NCBI GenBank assembly: GCA_948999435.1
Contig: CARJCM010000062.1
Span: 1 to 7,533 of the forward strand
Length of the DNA stretch: 7,533 nt
DNA from: an uncultured Bacilli bacterium
Lineage (GTDB): Bacteria; Bacillota_I; Bacilli_A; RF39; UBA660
Direction: 5' to 3'
Part shown: one piece after another, positions 1 to 5,111 of the stretch
How the letters are laid out: every line of letters begins with the position of its first letter
Numbering within the stretch: position 1 is the first letter of the stretch
Position numbers and translations under genes: made by a program
The notes under the pieces: generated by a model
Database searches by the model: none
What the model saw: only the letters and a program-made list of their open reading frames with translations
What the model was told of the DNA's origin: nothing

Positions 1-602
1 TTAAGTTTTAATTTTTCTGATTTCTTATCGCCATGTAATAAATCTATTAATTTACATTTGCTTACACTTATAGTATTAAAAATCATTACAAATAGATACA
101 TCACACTAAAATAAATGATAGTTTTTATACAAGCAGAGCTAGAAAAAACAAATGTAAATTTAGTTAAATCTGCTTCAAACATATTTACAACAATAATACT
201 CATAAGCTGAGAAAGAATCGTTCCTAGTCCTAAGCCTACAACAAGTGATAGAATTCCTATAAATAAAGTTTCAAAGAATAATATCATTGATATTTTCCTT
301 TTACTCATTCCAAGCGTTAAGTAAATTCCAAATTCTTTATTTCTTCTTTTCATTAAAAATCTTGAAGCATATATTATTAAAAATCCTAATATAAATGATA
401 CAAATACACTAACTGCTCCTAGCATATTCATCATAAGTTTAATTAACTCTTGTGTACTCTCTGATACATCCATCATTGCGGTTTGAGTATCTAGAGCATT
501 AAATACATAAAAAATTGATATACCAAGAATTAATGTAAAAAAGTAGATGGTATAGTCTTTTATACTTTTCTTGATATTTTTTAAAGATAACTTAGAGAGC
601 AT
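1..602 (-). CDS. bceB: BceB-type FtsX-like ABC transporter permease (N-terminal 200 aa, cut by window edge)
   Basis: This is the membrane subunit of a peptide-antibiotic detoxification and sensing ABC transporter working with the ATPase just upstream. The frame is open from ATG at 602 to the window edge, so the last two thirds of a usual ~650-aa BceB-like permease are missing. Visible parts are a cationic N-terminus (MLSKLSLKNIKKS), TM1 at about residues 18-36, TM2 at 58-82, TM3 at 104-139 and TM4 at 160-180. The cytoplasmic loop 84-101 (KRRNKEFGIYLTLGMSK) and KLIDLLHGDKK at 184-193 are hallmarks of the first FtsX domain in this family. The start overlaps the ATPase stop by 11 bases, so the two are surely cotranslated. 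Family knowledge: BceB also passes the drug signal to the kinase. The substrate (bacitracin, lantibiotic or other lipid II-binding peptide) cannot be read from this part, since the large extracellular domain lies outside. Confidence 0.9.
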   Translation of the reverse strand, partial: MLSKLSLKNIKKSIKDYTIYFFTLILGISIFYVFNALDTQTAMMDVSESTQELIKLMMNMLGAVSVFVSFILGFLIIYASRFLMKRRNKEFGIYLTLGMSKRKISMILFFETLFIGILSLVVGLGLGTILSQLMSIIVVNMFEADLTKFTFVFSSSACIKTIIYFSVMYLFVMIFNTISVSKCKLIDLLHGDKKSEKLKL

Positions 603-1356
603 CAGATAAATCTCCACCTAAGAGAGTTACTACATCAATAATCTTATCAAAAAATTCTTTTCTGGAATCATTTCCTTTATTAATTTCTTTAAAAATTTTA
701 CCATCCTTGATAAAGACCACTCTTCTAGCATAGGAAGCTGTAAAAGCATCATGAGTTACCATTAGAATTGTAGCGCCAAGTTCATCTAAATAATTGAATT
801 TCTCTAGTAACATTTTAGCAGACTTAGAATCCAAAGCTCCTGTTGGTTCATCAGCGAGTACTAACTTCGGGTTTGTAATAATTGCTCTTGCACTTGCTAC
901 TCTTTGCTTTTGTCCTCCACTCATTTGATACGGATATTTAGACAAAATAGATTCTATATCAAGTTCTTCAGCAACTTTCTTAATTCGCATATCTATTTCT
1001 TTGGCACTTACATTTTGAATTGATAAAGCAAGAGCAATATTCTCATAAGCTGTTAAGGTATCTAATAAATTAAAGTCTTGAAAGATAAATCCTAGTTCTT
1101 CTCTCCTAAATTTATTAAGGTCATTTCCTTTTAATTTTGTGATGTCTGTCCCACCTACATAGATATGTCCACTTGTTACATGATCTATTGTTGACACAAC
1201 ATTTAGCAGTGTTGTTTTTCCACTTCCACTAGCTCCCATAATAGCAACAAATTCACCTTTTTCTACATCTAGTGACAAATTATCAATAGCCTTAGTTAAA
1301 GAGGAACGACTACCATAATACTTTTCAATATTCTCCACTTTTAAAATATTCTCCAT
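592..1356 (-). CDS. bceA: BceA-type ABC transporter ATP-binding protein
   Basis: Cytoplasmic ATPase subunit, 254 aa, the usual length for the BceA/MacB-like subfamily. The nucleotide-binding motifs are complete: Walker A GASGSGKT at 41-48, Q-loop Q93 in FQDFNLLD, signature MSGGQKQR at 145-152, Walker B LVLADE at 165-170 with catalytic E170, D-loop ALD at 174-176 and switch H202 in VTHD. PTGALDS after Walker B is typical of this subfamily. The start is supported by GAAAGGAG at 1367-1374, 10 bases before ATG. The 3' end overlaps the permease start by 11 bases. A promoter and an operator-like palindrome lie between it and the kinase gene, so transporter expression can be controlled separately from the two-component system. 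The enzyme itself appears intact; the exact drug specificity is unknown. Confidence 0.95.
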   Translation of the reverse strand: MENILKVENIEKYYGSRSSLTKAIDNLSLDVEKGEFVAIMGASGSGKTTLLNVVSTIDHVTSGHIYVGGTDITKLKGNDLNKFRREELGFIFQDFNLLDTLTAYENIALALSIQNVSAKEIDMRIKKVAEELDIESILSKYPYQMSGGQKQRVASARAIITNPKLVLADEPTGALDSKSAKMLLEKFNYLDELGATILMVTHDAFTASYARRVVFIKDGKIFKEINKGNDSRKEFFDKIIDVVTLLGGDLSDAL

Positions 1357-1381
1357 ATATTTTTTTCTCCTTTCATATATA

Positions 1382-1410
1382 ATATTAAATCAAAAATATT
1401 GTTTTGTCGT
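1382..1410 (-). promoter_or_regulatory. Probable promoter of the bceAB-like transporter operon
   Basis: On the minus strand, ACGACA (1405-1410; 4 of 6 matches to TTGACA) is followed after 17 bases by TAATAT (1382-1387; 4 of 6 matches to TATAAT). TATTAT, overlapping it downstream, is an alternative -10. Both elements are weak, which fits a promoter that needs an activator. The operator-like palindrome at 1431-1444 sits about 20 bases upstream of the -35, a position suited to activation by a BceR-type regulator. The exact start point is inferred. Confidence 0.5.
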
Positions 1411-1416
1411 TCGTTT

Positions 1417-1448
1417 AATCTTACAAAACATTACAATTTCGTAAGATT
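1417..1448 (-). repeat. 12-bp inverted repeat spanning the operator and kinase stop codon
   Basis: Arms 1417-1428 and 1437-1448 pair over 12 positions around the 8-base loop 1429-1436. Read as minus-strand RNA, the stem has 11 Watson-Crick pairs and one G-U wobble; on the plus strand the same position is an A-C mismatch. It starts within the kinase stop codon and contains the operator-like palindrome. No U-run follows, so it is not a classical terminator. It could be an extended binding site, an mRNA 3'-end hairpin, or both. Within it, TTACAA occurs twice in direct order 10 bases apart (1421 and 1431), the helical-turn spacing common for OmpR-family sites. Confidence 0.6.
1431..1444 (-). promoter_or_regulatory. 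Bce-box-like operator before the transporter genes
   Basis: TTACAATTTCGTAA is an imperfect palindrome. It recurs identically at 3180-3193 before the response regulator gene, and one flanking base on the left is also shared. It matches the inverted-repeat consensus described for BceR-like regulators (TNACA-N4-TGTAA) with one mismatch. Repetition before the two expected target promoters of a Bce-type regulator is the main argument for function; binding itself is inferred. Confidence 0.7.
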
Positions 1449-2466
1449 ACTTAGCTATCTCATAAAAATCGTTTTTAGCAAATGTGATATAAACTCTAGT
1501 ATATTTATTAGCTGATGATTCAATTTTAATAGTATGACCTAATCTTTCACACATATTTTTTGCAATATATAAACCCATTCCAGTTGACTTACTTCTAACA
1601 CGACCATTTTCTCCTGTAAAACTTTTATCAAAAACTTGCTTTATGTCTGATTCCTTAATTCCAATACCATTATCCTCTATTATAAGAATTACTTTTGTTT
1701 TTTCGTCTCTTATTGATATCTTTATATATGAGTTTTTTATATTTCTTTTATATTTTATAGAATTATTTACTATTTGTCCTAAAATAAATTCTAACCATTT
1801 GGAATCACTAAAAACTAAAGCATTTGTTTTCTCTACAATAAATTCAATGTTATTATCAAGTAAATCATCCATATTTTTAAGACCTATATTTTTTATTATA
1901 CTTCCAAGATTTATTTCTTTTATTAGATAGTCTTTTTCTGCATTTTCACTTCTAACATAATAAAGTACTTGTTCTACATAGTCCTCTAATTTTTTTATTT
2001 GAGCTTTTATTTTTGGATTTATTTCATTTTTATGATTATTAATCGTTAAAATAAGTGAAGCAAGAGGTACTTTGACTTCATGAATCCACATTTCTACATA
2101 TTCTTTAAAGTCTCTTTTACTTTTATCTATTTTATTTACATTTTCTAAAAAAGATTTGTTAATTTCATAAAGAGCTTGATAAAGAAGTTTGCCTTCATAA
2201 AACTCAGGATTTTCTAAAGTCTCTAAAACTAAATATGCTTTATCTAATCCTTCAATATTATATAAAAGTTCACTATAAAACTTTTTCTTTCTAAAATAGT
2301 CTATGAATAAAATTGTTAAATTACATATCAAAAATATAACTAATACAGGAATAATAATTTCTATATTTACTTTAAATGCCATTAACATTAGATAAATAAT
2401 TATTATAGTTATGAATGTTGTAACAATATCATATACTTTGTCTTTTAAATAAGCATTCATTTTCAT
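1447..2466 (-). CDS. bceS: BceS-type intramembrane-sensing histidine kinase
   Basis: Membrane sensor kinase, 339 aa, of the small BceS class. Two hydrophobic helices (about 13-31 and 36-55) are joined by only a few residues, so there is no extracellular sensor domain; in this family the cognate ABC transporter supplies the signal. The H-box is WIHEVKVPLAS with phospho-acceptor H129. The ATP-binding domain has the N-box IVNNSIKYK (232-240), G1 DNGIGI (265-270), the F-box region KSFTGENGR (281-289) and G2 GMGLY (296-300). All catalytic elements appear intact. The ATG overlaps the TGA of the full-length regulator frame by 4 bases, which suggests translational coupling. Its own Shine-Dalgarno is poor (GGGG, 11 bases upstream), so the premature stop in the regulator could reduce kinase synthesis. 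An alternative ATG lies two codons in. Confidence 0.93.
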   Translation of the reverse strand: MKMNAYLKDKVYDIVTTFITIIIIYLMLMAFKVNIEIIIPVLVIFLICNLTILFIDYFRKKKFYSELLYNIEGLDKAYLVLETLENPEFYEGKLLYQALYEINKSFLENVNKIDKSKRDFKEYVEMWIHEVKVPLASLILTINNHKNEINPKIKAQIKKLEDYVEQVLYYVRSENAEKDYLIKEINLGSIIKNIGLKNMDDLLDNNIEFIVEKTNALVFSDSKWLEFILGQIVNNSIKYKRNIKNSYIKISIRDEKTKVILIIEDNGIGIKESDIKQVFDKSFTGENGRVRSKSTGMGLYIAKNMCERLGHTIKIESSANKYTRVYITFAKNDFYEIAK

Positions 2467-3125
2467 GACAAAATATACCCCATTCCTTTGCGAGTATCTA
2501 TTGCATTATCATAACCAATACTTTTTAATTTTGTTCTTAATCTACTGATGTTAACTGTTAGAGCATTATCATTTATAAATTCCTCATTATTCCATAACTA
2601 AGTCATTAACTCATCACGAGTAACAATTCTATTTTGGTGATTAACTAAATAACTAAATATTATCATTTCATTTTTAGTTAAAATAATTTCTTCATTACCT
2701 TTTTTTATTATTCCTTTTGAAATATTTATAGTTAAATCTTTGAATATCAGCGTGTCTGAATTATTATTTAATCTTTTTAAAACTGCTCCAATTCTCAATA
2801 ATAAAATATTAGGATTATATGGTTTGGTTATATAATCATCAGCTCCATATGTAATAGATAACGCTTCATCAATATCAGAATTTCTACTTGTTACCATAAT
2901 TACAGGAATATTTGATGATTCTCTTAAATTTTTAAGTAATATTTCCCCATTCATATATGGTATATTTATATCAAGCAAAATTAAGTCTGGCTTTATATCC
3001 AATATTTCATTTAATGGATTTTTAAAATCATTCAAAATGATACTACTATAGTTGTTGCTATCTAACAAATTTTTAAGTTCATTAGAAATAAGTTCATCAT
3101 CTTCAATAATAAGTATTTTTTGCAT
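2463..3125 (-). pseudogene. bceR: BceR-type OmpR-family response regulator broken by an in-frame TAG
   Basis: The full frame is 220 codons, the normal length of a BceR-like regulator, but codon 176 (2598-2600) is TAG. The receiver domain is complete: acidic pair D9/D10, phospho-acceptor D52 in LLDINIPYMNG, T79, Y98 and K101 in ITKPYNP. The winged-helix DNA-binding domain begins near 125 and continues through LTKNEMIIF to RDELMT, then hits TAG. Translation after the stop gives LWNNEEFINDNALTVNISRL, then RTKLKSIG and DTRKGMGYILS, which are the recognition helix and wing of this family. No frameshift is needed. The 175-aa product would keep phosphorylation but lack the recognition helix. GGTGA stands 5 bases before ATG at 3125. 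The true end, TGA at 2463-2465, overlaps the kinase ATG. A recent nonsense mutation is most likely; stop suppression or a base-call error are alternatives. Confidence 0.88.
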
Positions 3126-3151
3126 ATAATCACCACATTTCTTTATTATAT

Positions 3152-3160
3152 ATTATACCA
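3152..3160 (-). promoter_or_regulatory. Extended -10 promoter of the regulator-kinase operon
   Basis: The minus strand reads TGGTATAAT: a perfect TATAAT (3152-3157) with the extended -10 TG motif. At the normal -35 distance the sequence is AT-rich with no good TTGACA match. The Bce-box-like palindrome at 3180-3193 lies just upstream, as at the transporter promoter, which suggests autoregulation. The -10 is 26 bases before the ATG. Confidence 0.65.
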
Positions 3161-3179
3161 CGTATAAGCTCATTATATA

Positions 3180-3193
3180 TTACAATTTCGTAA
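3180..3193 (-). promoter_or_regulatory. Bce-box-like operator before the regulator gene
   Basis: Second copy of the palindrome TTACAATTTCGTAA, identical to 1431-1444. It sits 23 bases upstream of the -10 hexamer of the regulator promoter, overlapping the -35 position, and just after the terminator of the preceding small gene. It lacks the longer 12-bp stem seen around the other copy, so the shared 15 bases are more likely the recognised element than the hairpin. Confidence 0.68.
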
Positions 3194-3196
3194 CAT

Positions 3197-3225
3197 AAAA
3201 AAAGCAAATCAATATGTTCTGCTTT
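3197..3225 (-). terminator. Rho-independent terminator after the 31-aa peptide gene
   Basis: On the minus strand, AAAGCA (3220-3225) pairs with TGCTTT (3201-3206) across a 13-base loop and runs into a 7-T tract (3197-3203). The stem is short and AT-rich. It begins 7 bases after the 31-aa gene stop and separates that gene from the regulator promoter. Confidence 0.6.
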
Positions 3226-3231
3226 ATAAAT

Positions 3232-3327
3232 TTACCATAATAAGTTTATTGCACAGGCAATAGCTATACCTATTAAAATTATTATCCATCCTATTGTTTT
3301 TTTATGCTCTTTAACCCATTTTGACAT
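3232..3327 (-). CDS. 31-aa single-helix membrane peptide, unknown function
   Basis: The small frame begins at ATG 3327, 8 bases after a strong AGGAG, and ends in TAA. The peptide has a basic N-terminus (MSKWVKEHKK), then one hydrophobic helix at about residues 11-30 (IGWIIILIGIAIACAIN), ending LLW. It has no signal cleavage site and carries Trp at 4, 14 and 31 and one Cys at 25. An extended -10 promoter lies 42 bases upstream and a terminator follows directly, so it can be its own transcription unit. Its position just before a Bce-type regulator suggests a membrane effector or modulator in the envelope response. A type I toxin-like peptide or leaderless bacteriocin is also possible. I do not recognise a family. 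The strong SD, promoter and terminator around a helix-forming peptide make a real gene more likely than chance. Confidence 0.62.
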   Translation of the reverse strand: MSKWVKEHKKTIGWIIILIGIAIACAINLLW

Positions 3328-3368
3328 ATTTAGCACTCCTATCTGTTCAATAAATTAATATTTTTTTA

Positions 3369-3377
3369 ATTATATCA
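3369..3377 (-). promoter_or_regulatory. Extended -10 promoter of the 31-aa peptide gene
   Basis: The minus strand reads TGATATAAT, a perfect TATAAT (3369-3374) with the TG extension. Seventeen bases further up is TTTATT, a weak -35. The predicted transcript starts about 35 bases before the ATG at 3327. No copy of the Bce-box-like palindrome is present here. Confidence 0.55.
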
Positions 3378-3436
3378 AATTCTCATAATAAAATAAAGTT
3401 TTTAAAATAACTTTTTATAAATTAGATAGGATGAAA

Positions 3437-3473
3437 ATATTATAAAAATTGATAATATCTAAAATTGCAATTT
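3437..3473. repeat. AT-rich palindromes in the gap between two small genes
   Basis: Two dyads lie close together: ATATTAT/ATAATAT (3437-3443 and 3452-3458, 8-base loop) and the perfect 12-base palindrome AAATTGCAATTT (3462-3473). A wider pair TTAGATA/TATCTAA (3422-3428 and 3456-3462) overlaps them. They follow the end of the interrupted small gene on the minus strand and could form weak hairpins that end the upstream transcript, but there is no clean U-run. In such AT-rich sequence some of this may be chance. Apart from these dyads and the promoter at 3369-3377, I see nothing else in 3328-3477. Confidence 0.4.
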
Positions 3474-3477
3474 AGCA

Positions 3478-3606
3478 TTATCCTAACCAACTATTATAAA
3501 ATGCTATAACTCCTAAAATTGCTCCTATAACCATTGCTAATAATGTTGTAACTATCAGTATTGGATTTTACTTAAATAATTTTACTAATTGTTTTAAATC
3601 TTTCAT
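3478..3606 (-). pseudogene. Small one-helix membrane protein gene interrupted by TAA at codon 13
   Basis: A strong GGAGGA stands 7 bases before ATG at 3606, and the frame starts MKDLKQLVKLFK. Codon 13 (3568-3570) is TAA. Read on in the same frame, the sequence continues NPILIVTTLLAMVIGAILGV, then IAFYNSWLG, ending in TAA at 3478-3480. That is a basic N-terminus plus one Gly-containing hydrophobic helix with a short polar tail, a coherent 41-residue membrane protein if the stop were Lys (AAA to TAA is one change). No good restart codon with an SD follows the stop. It lies 38 bases after the 107-aa gene in the same direction and is likely in its operon. It is most simply a recently inactivated small gene; a functional 12-aa product is unlikely. 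The family is not recognised. Confidence 0.6.
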
Positions 3607-3644
3607 TTAATATTTCCTCCACTTAATAAATTGTAATTTATGAT

Positions 3645-3968
3645 TTAGCGTTTGTTTATTTTGTCAATTATATATCCCATAAATGCTCCTACCAAAATAG
3701 TAGTAAGCAAAGTCCATATTCCACCAAATATTGTACTAGCAAAAGTATATATTAATGATGGTAGCGATACTAATAAAGATACTATTATACCCTTTATAAC
3801 AGAGTTTATTTTAAAATTTACTGAACTAATTAGTACACCAATTACTATCCAAGTAATAAATGTTGATATAAAGACTGTAATTTCCAAATCTTTTGCAAAA
3901 AGTAGAAATATGCAATTAAATATTCCTACTATAATTCCAGCTATAATCCCACTAATATATTTTTTCAT
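3645..3968 (-). CDS. 107-aa four-helix membrane protein, unknown function
   Basis: Very hydrophobic integral membrane protein with four predicted helices at about 5-25, 30-50, 57-77 and 83-101 and a basic C-terminal tail (IDKINKR). Helices 1 and 4 have glycine-rich faces (GIIAGIIVG, FGGIWTLL, VGAFMGY). There are no catalytic or binding motifs. The frame could open three codons earlier at GTG 3977, but AGGAG at 3979-3983 would then be only 1 base away; it is 10 bases from ATG 3968, so that start is preferred. It lies 40 bases after the 66-aa gene and 38 bases before the interrupted small gene, in one direction and probably one operon. Small four-helix proteins of this kind are widespread in Firmicutes and mostly uncharacterised. 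I cannot assign a role; the location next to an antibiotic-response module is the only hint. Confidence 0.75.
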   Translation of the reverse strand: MKKYISGIIAGIIVGIFNCIFLLFAKDLEITVFISTFITWIVIGVLISSVNFKINSVIKGIIVSLLVSLPSLIYTFASTIFGGIWTLLTTILVGAFMGYIIDKINKR

Positions 3969-3978
3969 ACTTAACACA

Positions 3979-3983
3979 CTCCT
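3979..3983 (-). promoter_or_regulatory. Ribosome binding site fixing the ATG start of the 107-aa gene
   Basis: AGGAG is 10 bases from ATG 3968 but only 1 base from the in-frame GTG at 3977. This rules against the GTG and sets the product at 107 rather than 110 residues. Confidence 0.7.
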
Positions 3984-4008
3984 AAATTAACTTGTAATTT
4001 TTGGATAA

Positions 4009-4209
4009 TTATTTATCTGTATTATTTTTATCTTCTTTTTTATCTAAATGAGTAGTTGCTAAACATAGGAATGAAAAGCCTAAACATAGGAACATTGTTC
4101 CTGTTCCAATATTCTTATCTATGAAATTTAATATTGAACCAATAAAATATATTATTGAAGCAGTTAGAAATCCTATAAAACTTATTTTTTCTTTTTTCTC
4201 TTTTTTCAT
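4009..4209 (-). CDS. 66-aa two-helix membrane protein, unknown function
   Basis: A small protein with a strongly basic start (MKKEKKEKISF), two hydrophobic helices at about 10-30 and 35-52, and a charged tail (HLDKKEDKNNTDK). This pattern predicts a hairpin in the membrane with both ends in the cytoplasm. AGAGGT lies just before the ATG at 4209. A TATAAT element at 4258-4263 and a short dyad at 4223-4238 precede it, so it is probably the first gene of a small operon with the 107-aa gene. No family is recognised and there are no enzymatic motifs. The two Cys in the second helix (LCLGFSFLCL) are a mild feature of note. Confidence 0.72.
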   Translation of the reverse strand: MKKEKKEKISFIGFLTASIIYFIGSILNFIDKNIGTGTMFLCLGFSFLCLATTHLDKKEDKNNTDK

Positions 4210-4222
4210 ATTGACCTCTTCG

Positions 4223-4238
4223 ACAAATTACTATTTGT
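4223..4238. promoter_or_regulatory. Short dyad in the leader of the 66-aa gene
   Basis: ACAAAT and ATTTGT form a perfect 6-bp inverted repeat with a 4-base spacer. It lies between the -10 element and the ribosome binding site, so it could be a repressor site or a leader hairpin. It is short, and chance occurrence is possible in AT-rich sequence. Confidence 0.35.
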
Positions 4239-4257
4239 ACAACACTTTGATAATCTA

Positions 4258-4263
4258 ATTATA
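4258..4263 (-). promoter_or_regulatory. -10 element of the small membrane-protein operon
   Basis: Perfect TATAAT on the minus strand, 48 bases before the ATG at 4209. No convincing TTGACA is seen 16-18 bases further up, only AT-rich sequence. The tRNA-Leu terminator at 4299-4329 lies upstream, consistent with a new transcription unit beginning here. Confidence 0.5.
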
Positions 4264-4298
4264 CACCTTTTTAAAGTTTTTTAATAGTTATAAAGCAC

Positions 4299-4329
4299 AA
4301 AAAAGTAGGCTATGGAAAATTCCATAGCC
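4299..4329 (-). terminator. Terminator downstream of tRNA-Leu
   Basis: GGCTATGG (4308-4315) and CCATAGCC (4322-4329) form a perfect 8-bp GC-containing stem, extendable by two A-T pairs into the loop. On the minus strand it is followed after three bases by a 6-T run (4299-4304). It ends the tRNA-Leu transcript and insulates the small membrane-protein operon. The stretch 4330-4395 between it and the tRNA holds nothing I can name. Confidence 0.85.
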
Positions 4330-4395
4330 AATAGTATTTTCATAATTCTAAACCATCATTGTATTTATTAAATTGCTAAAGTACTTTAACCTAAA

Positions 4396-4483
4396 TGGTG
4401 CAAGAGAAGAGACTCGAACTCTCACTAAGATTATCTTAACTACCCCCTCAAAGTAGCGTGTCTACCAATTCCACCACTCTTGC
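4396..4483 (-). tRNA. tRNA-Leu (anticodon GAG), 3' CCA encoded
   Basis: Class II tRNA of 88 bases. The acceptor arms GCAAGAG and CTCTTGC pair fully, followed by discriminator A and a genomic CCA (4396-4398). The D-arm contains GGTAGACACGC. The anticodon stem CTACT/GGTAG encloses loop TTGAGGG, with GAG at 34-36, which reads CUU and CUC. A long variable arm (TAAGA/TCTTA) confirms a leucine-type tRNA, and the T-arm GAGAGTTCGAGTCTC is canonical. A TATAAT lies 8 bases before the 5' end and a strong terminator is downstream, so it appears to be transcribed alone. Confidence 0.97.
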
Positions 4484-4491
4484 ATACTTAA

Positions 4492-4497
4492 ATTATA
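4492..4497 (-). promoter_or_regulatory. -10 element of the tRNA-Leu gene
   Basis: Perfect TATAAT on the minus strand, 8 bases from the tRNA 5' end. The -35 region falls in the T-rich tail of the preceding terminator (4509-4540) and is weak, so the two signals nearly overlap. Confidence 0.55.
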
Positions 4498-4508
4498 AAA
4501 TAATTATT

Positions 4509-4540
4509 AAAAAAAAGAAAGTGTTAAATTTAAACTTTCT
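4509..4540 (-). terminator. Terminator of the 174-aa protein gene
   Basis: On the minus strand, AGAAAGT (4534-4540) pairs with ACTTTCT (4516-4522) around an 11-base AT-rich loop and leads into an 8-T run (4509-4516). It starts 24 bases after the TAA of the 174-aa gene. Confidence 0.8.
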
Positions 4541-4564
4541 AATTCTAAACTTTACAATTAATAT

Positions 4565-5089
4565 TTAATTGTTATTGTTAGCTCTTATTCTTTCTTGAGG
4601 TCTTGTTGGTTCTAAAGCTATTTTATTTAATTCTTCATATAAATCTTTAAACATTCTAATAAATCCACCTCTAAGATTAGCATCACTATAACAATAAATT
4701 GCATGATTATAATCATTTTCTTGAATTTTCTTTATTTCAAGTCTTATTTCATCTCTATCAAATTTTATACTTAGTACTGCTCCATTGCCACTATCACTAA
4801 ATAATATTATTCTTTTTTCTTCAGTATTAAATATTATATCAGATGATTTATATTCACCATGTAATATATTATTGCCAAACATATTACTGATAAAATTTTC
4901 AAATAAATAATAAGTTTTTAATCCTTGTTGATCCATAAGACCACTAAAAGGAATAACAAATACTCTTTCTGAATCACTATTTCTAGGTATTTCAATACTA
5001 TAACAGTCTATACTTCTTTTAATAATAATCATTTGTGCACTATTAGTTGTTAATGCTACGCCTTCTTCAAAATATTTTGCGATATTCAT
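4565..5089 (-). CDS. Conserved-looking soluble protein of 174 aa, unknown function
   Basis: I do not recognise this protein. It has no signal peptide and no membrane helix, so it is predicted cytoplasmic. The N-terminal part (about 15-60) alternates hydrophobic and polar residues (QMIIIKRSIDCYSIEIP, RVFVIPFSGL), suggesting beta strands. The middle holds YLFENFISNMFGNNILHG and IIFNTEEKRIILFSDSG. The C-terminal part has a probable helix (RMFKDLYEELNKIAL) and ends in a polar Asn-rich tail (RIRANNNN). No cysteine pairs or enzyme motifs are seen. The start is firm: AAGGAG at 5097-5102 is 7 bases before ATG. It has one of the best promoters in the window (TTGACT-17-TATAAT) and its own terminator, so it is a monocistronic, probably well-expressed gene, between dacA and tRNA-Leu. 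Confidence 0.85.
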   Translation of the reverse strand: MNIAKYFEEGVALTTNSAQMIIIKRSIDCYSIEIPRNSDSERVFVIPFSGLMDQQGLKTYYLFENFISNMFGNNILHGEYKSSDIIFNTEEKRIILFSDSGNGAVLSIKFDRDEIRLEIKKIQENDYNHAIYCYSDANLRGGFIRMFKDLYEELNKIALEPTRPQERIRANNNN

Positions 5090-5111
5090 AAAGCATCTCC
5101 TTTTTTCATTG

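Noticed and set aside
1643..1930. 95-codon open frame on the plus strand inside the kinase gene
   Set aside because: It lies antisense to the ATP-binding domain, whose motifs are intact; its composition is the mirror of that gene and it has no ribosome binding site worth noting.
2598..2600. TAG as a recoded sense codon (alternative genetic code)
   Set aside because: No intact gene in the window contains internal TAG, and the window offers no suppressor tRNA. A single site in one gene is better explained by a nonsense mutation or an error.
3197..3225. Terminator hairpin as a riboswitch or attenuator of the regulator operon
   Set aside because: It lies upstream of the regulator promoter, not within its leader, and has a simple short stem followed by a T-run.
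3249..3279. Possible plus-strand promoter (TTGCAC ... TAAAAT) inside the 31-aa gene, which could drive a type I antitoxin RNA
   Set aside because: The spacing is 19 bases and the elements lie within codons of a small gene; too weak to call without transcript data.
3652..3990. 112-codon plus-strand frame opposite the four-helix protein gene
   Set aside because: It is antisense to a hydrophobic protein in AT-rich DNA, which produces long hydrophobic mirror frames. The minus frame has the proper SD and operon context.
4396..4483. tRNA-Leu as an integration site for a mobile element
   Set aside because: No integrase, transposase or repeated copy of the tRNA 3' end was seen in the window, so there is no direct support.
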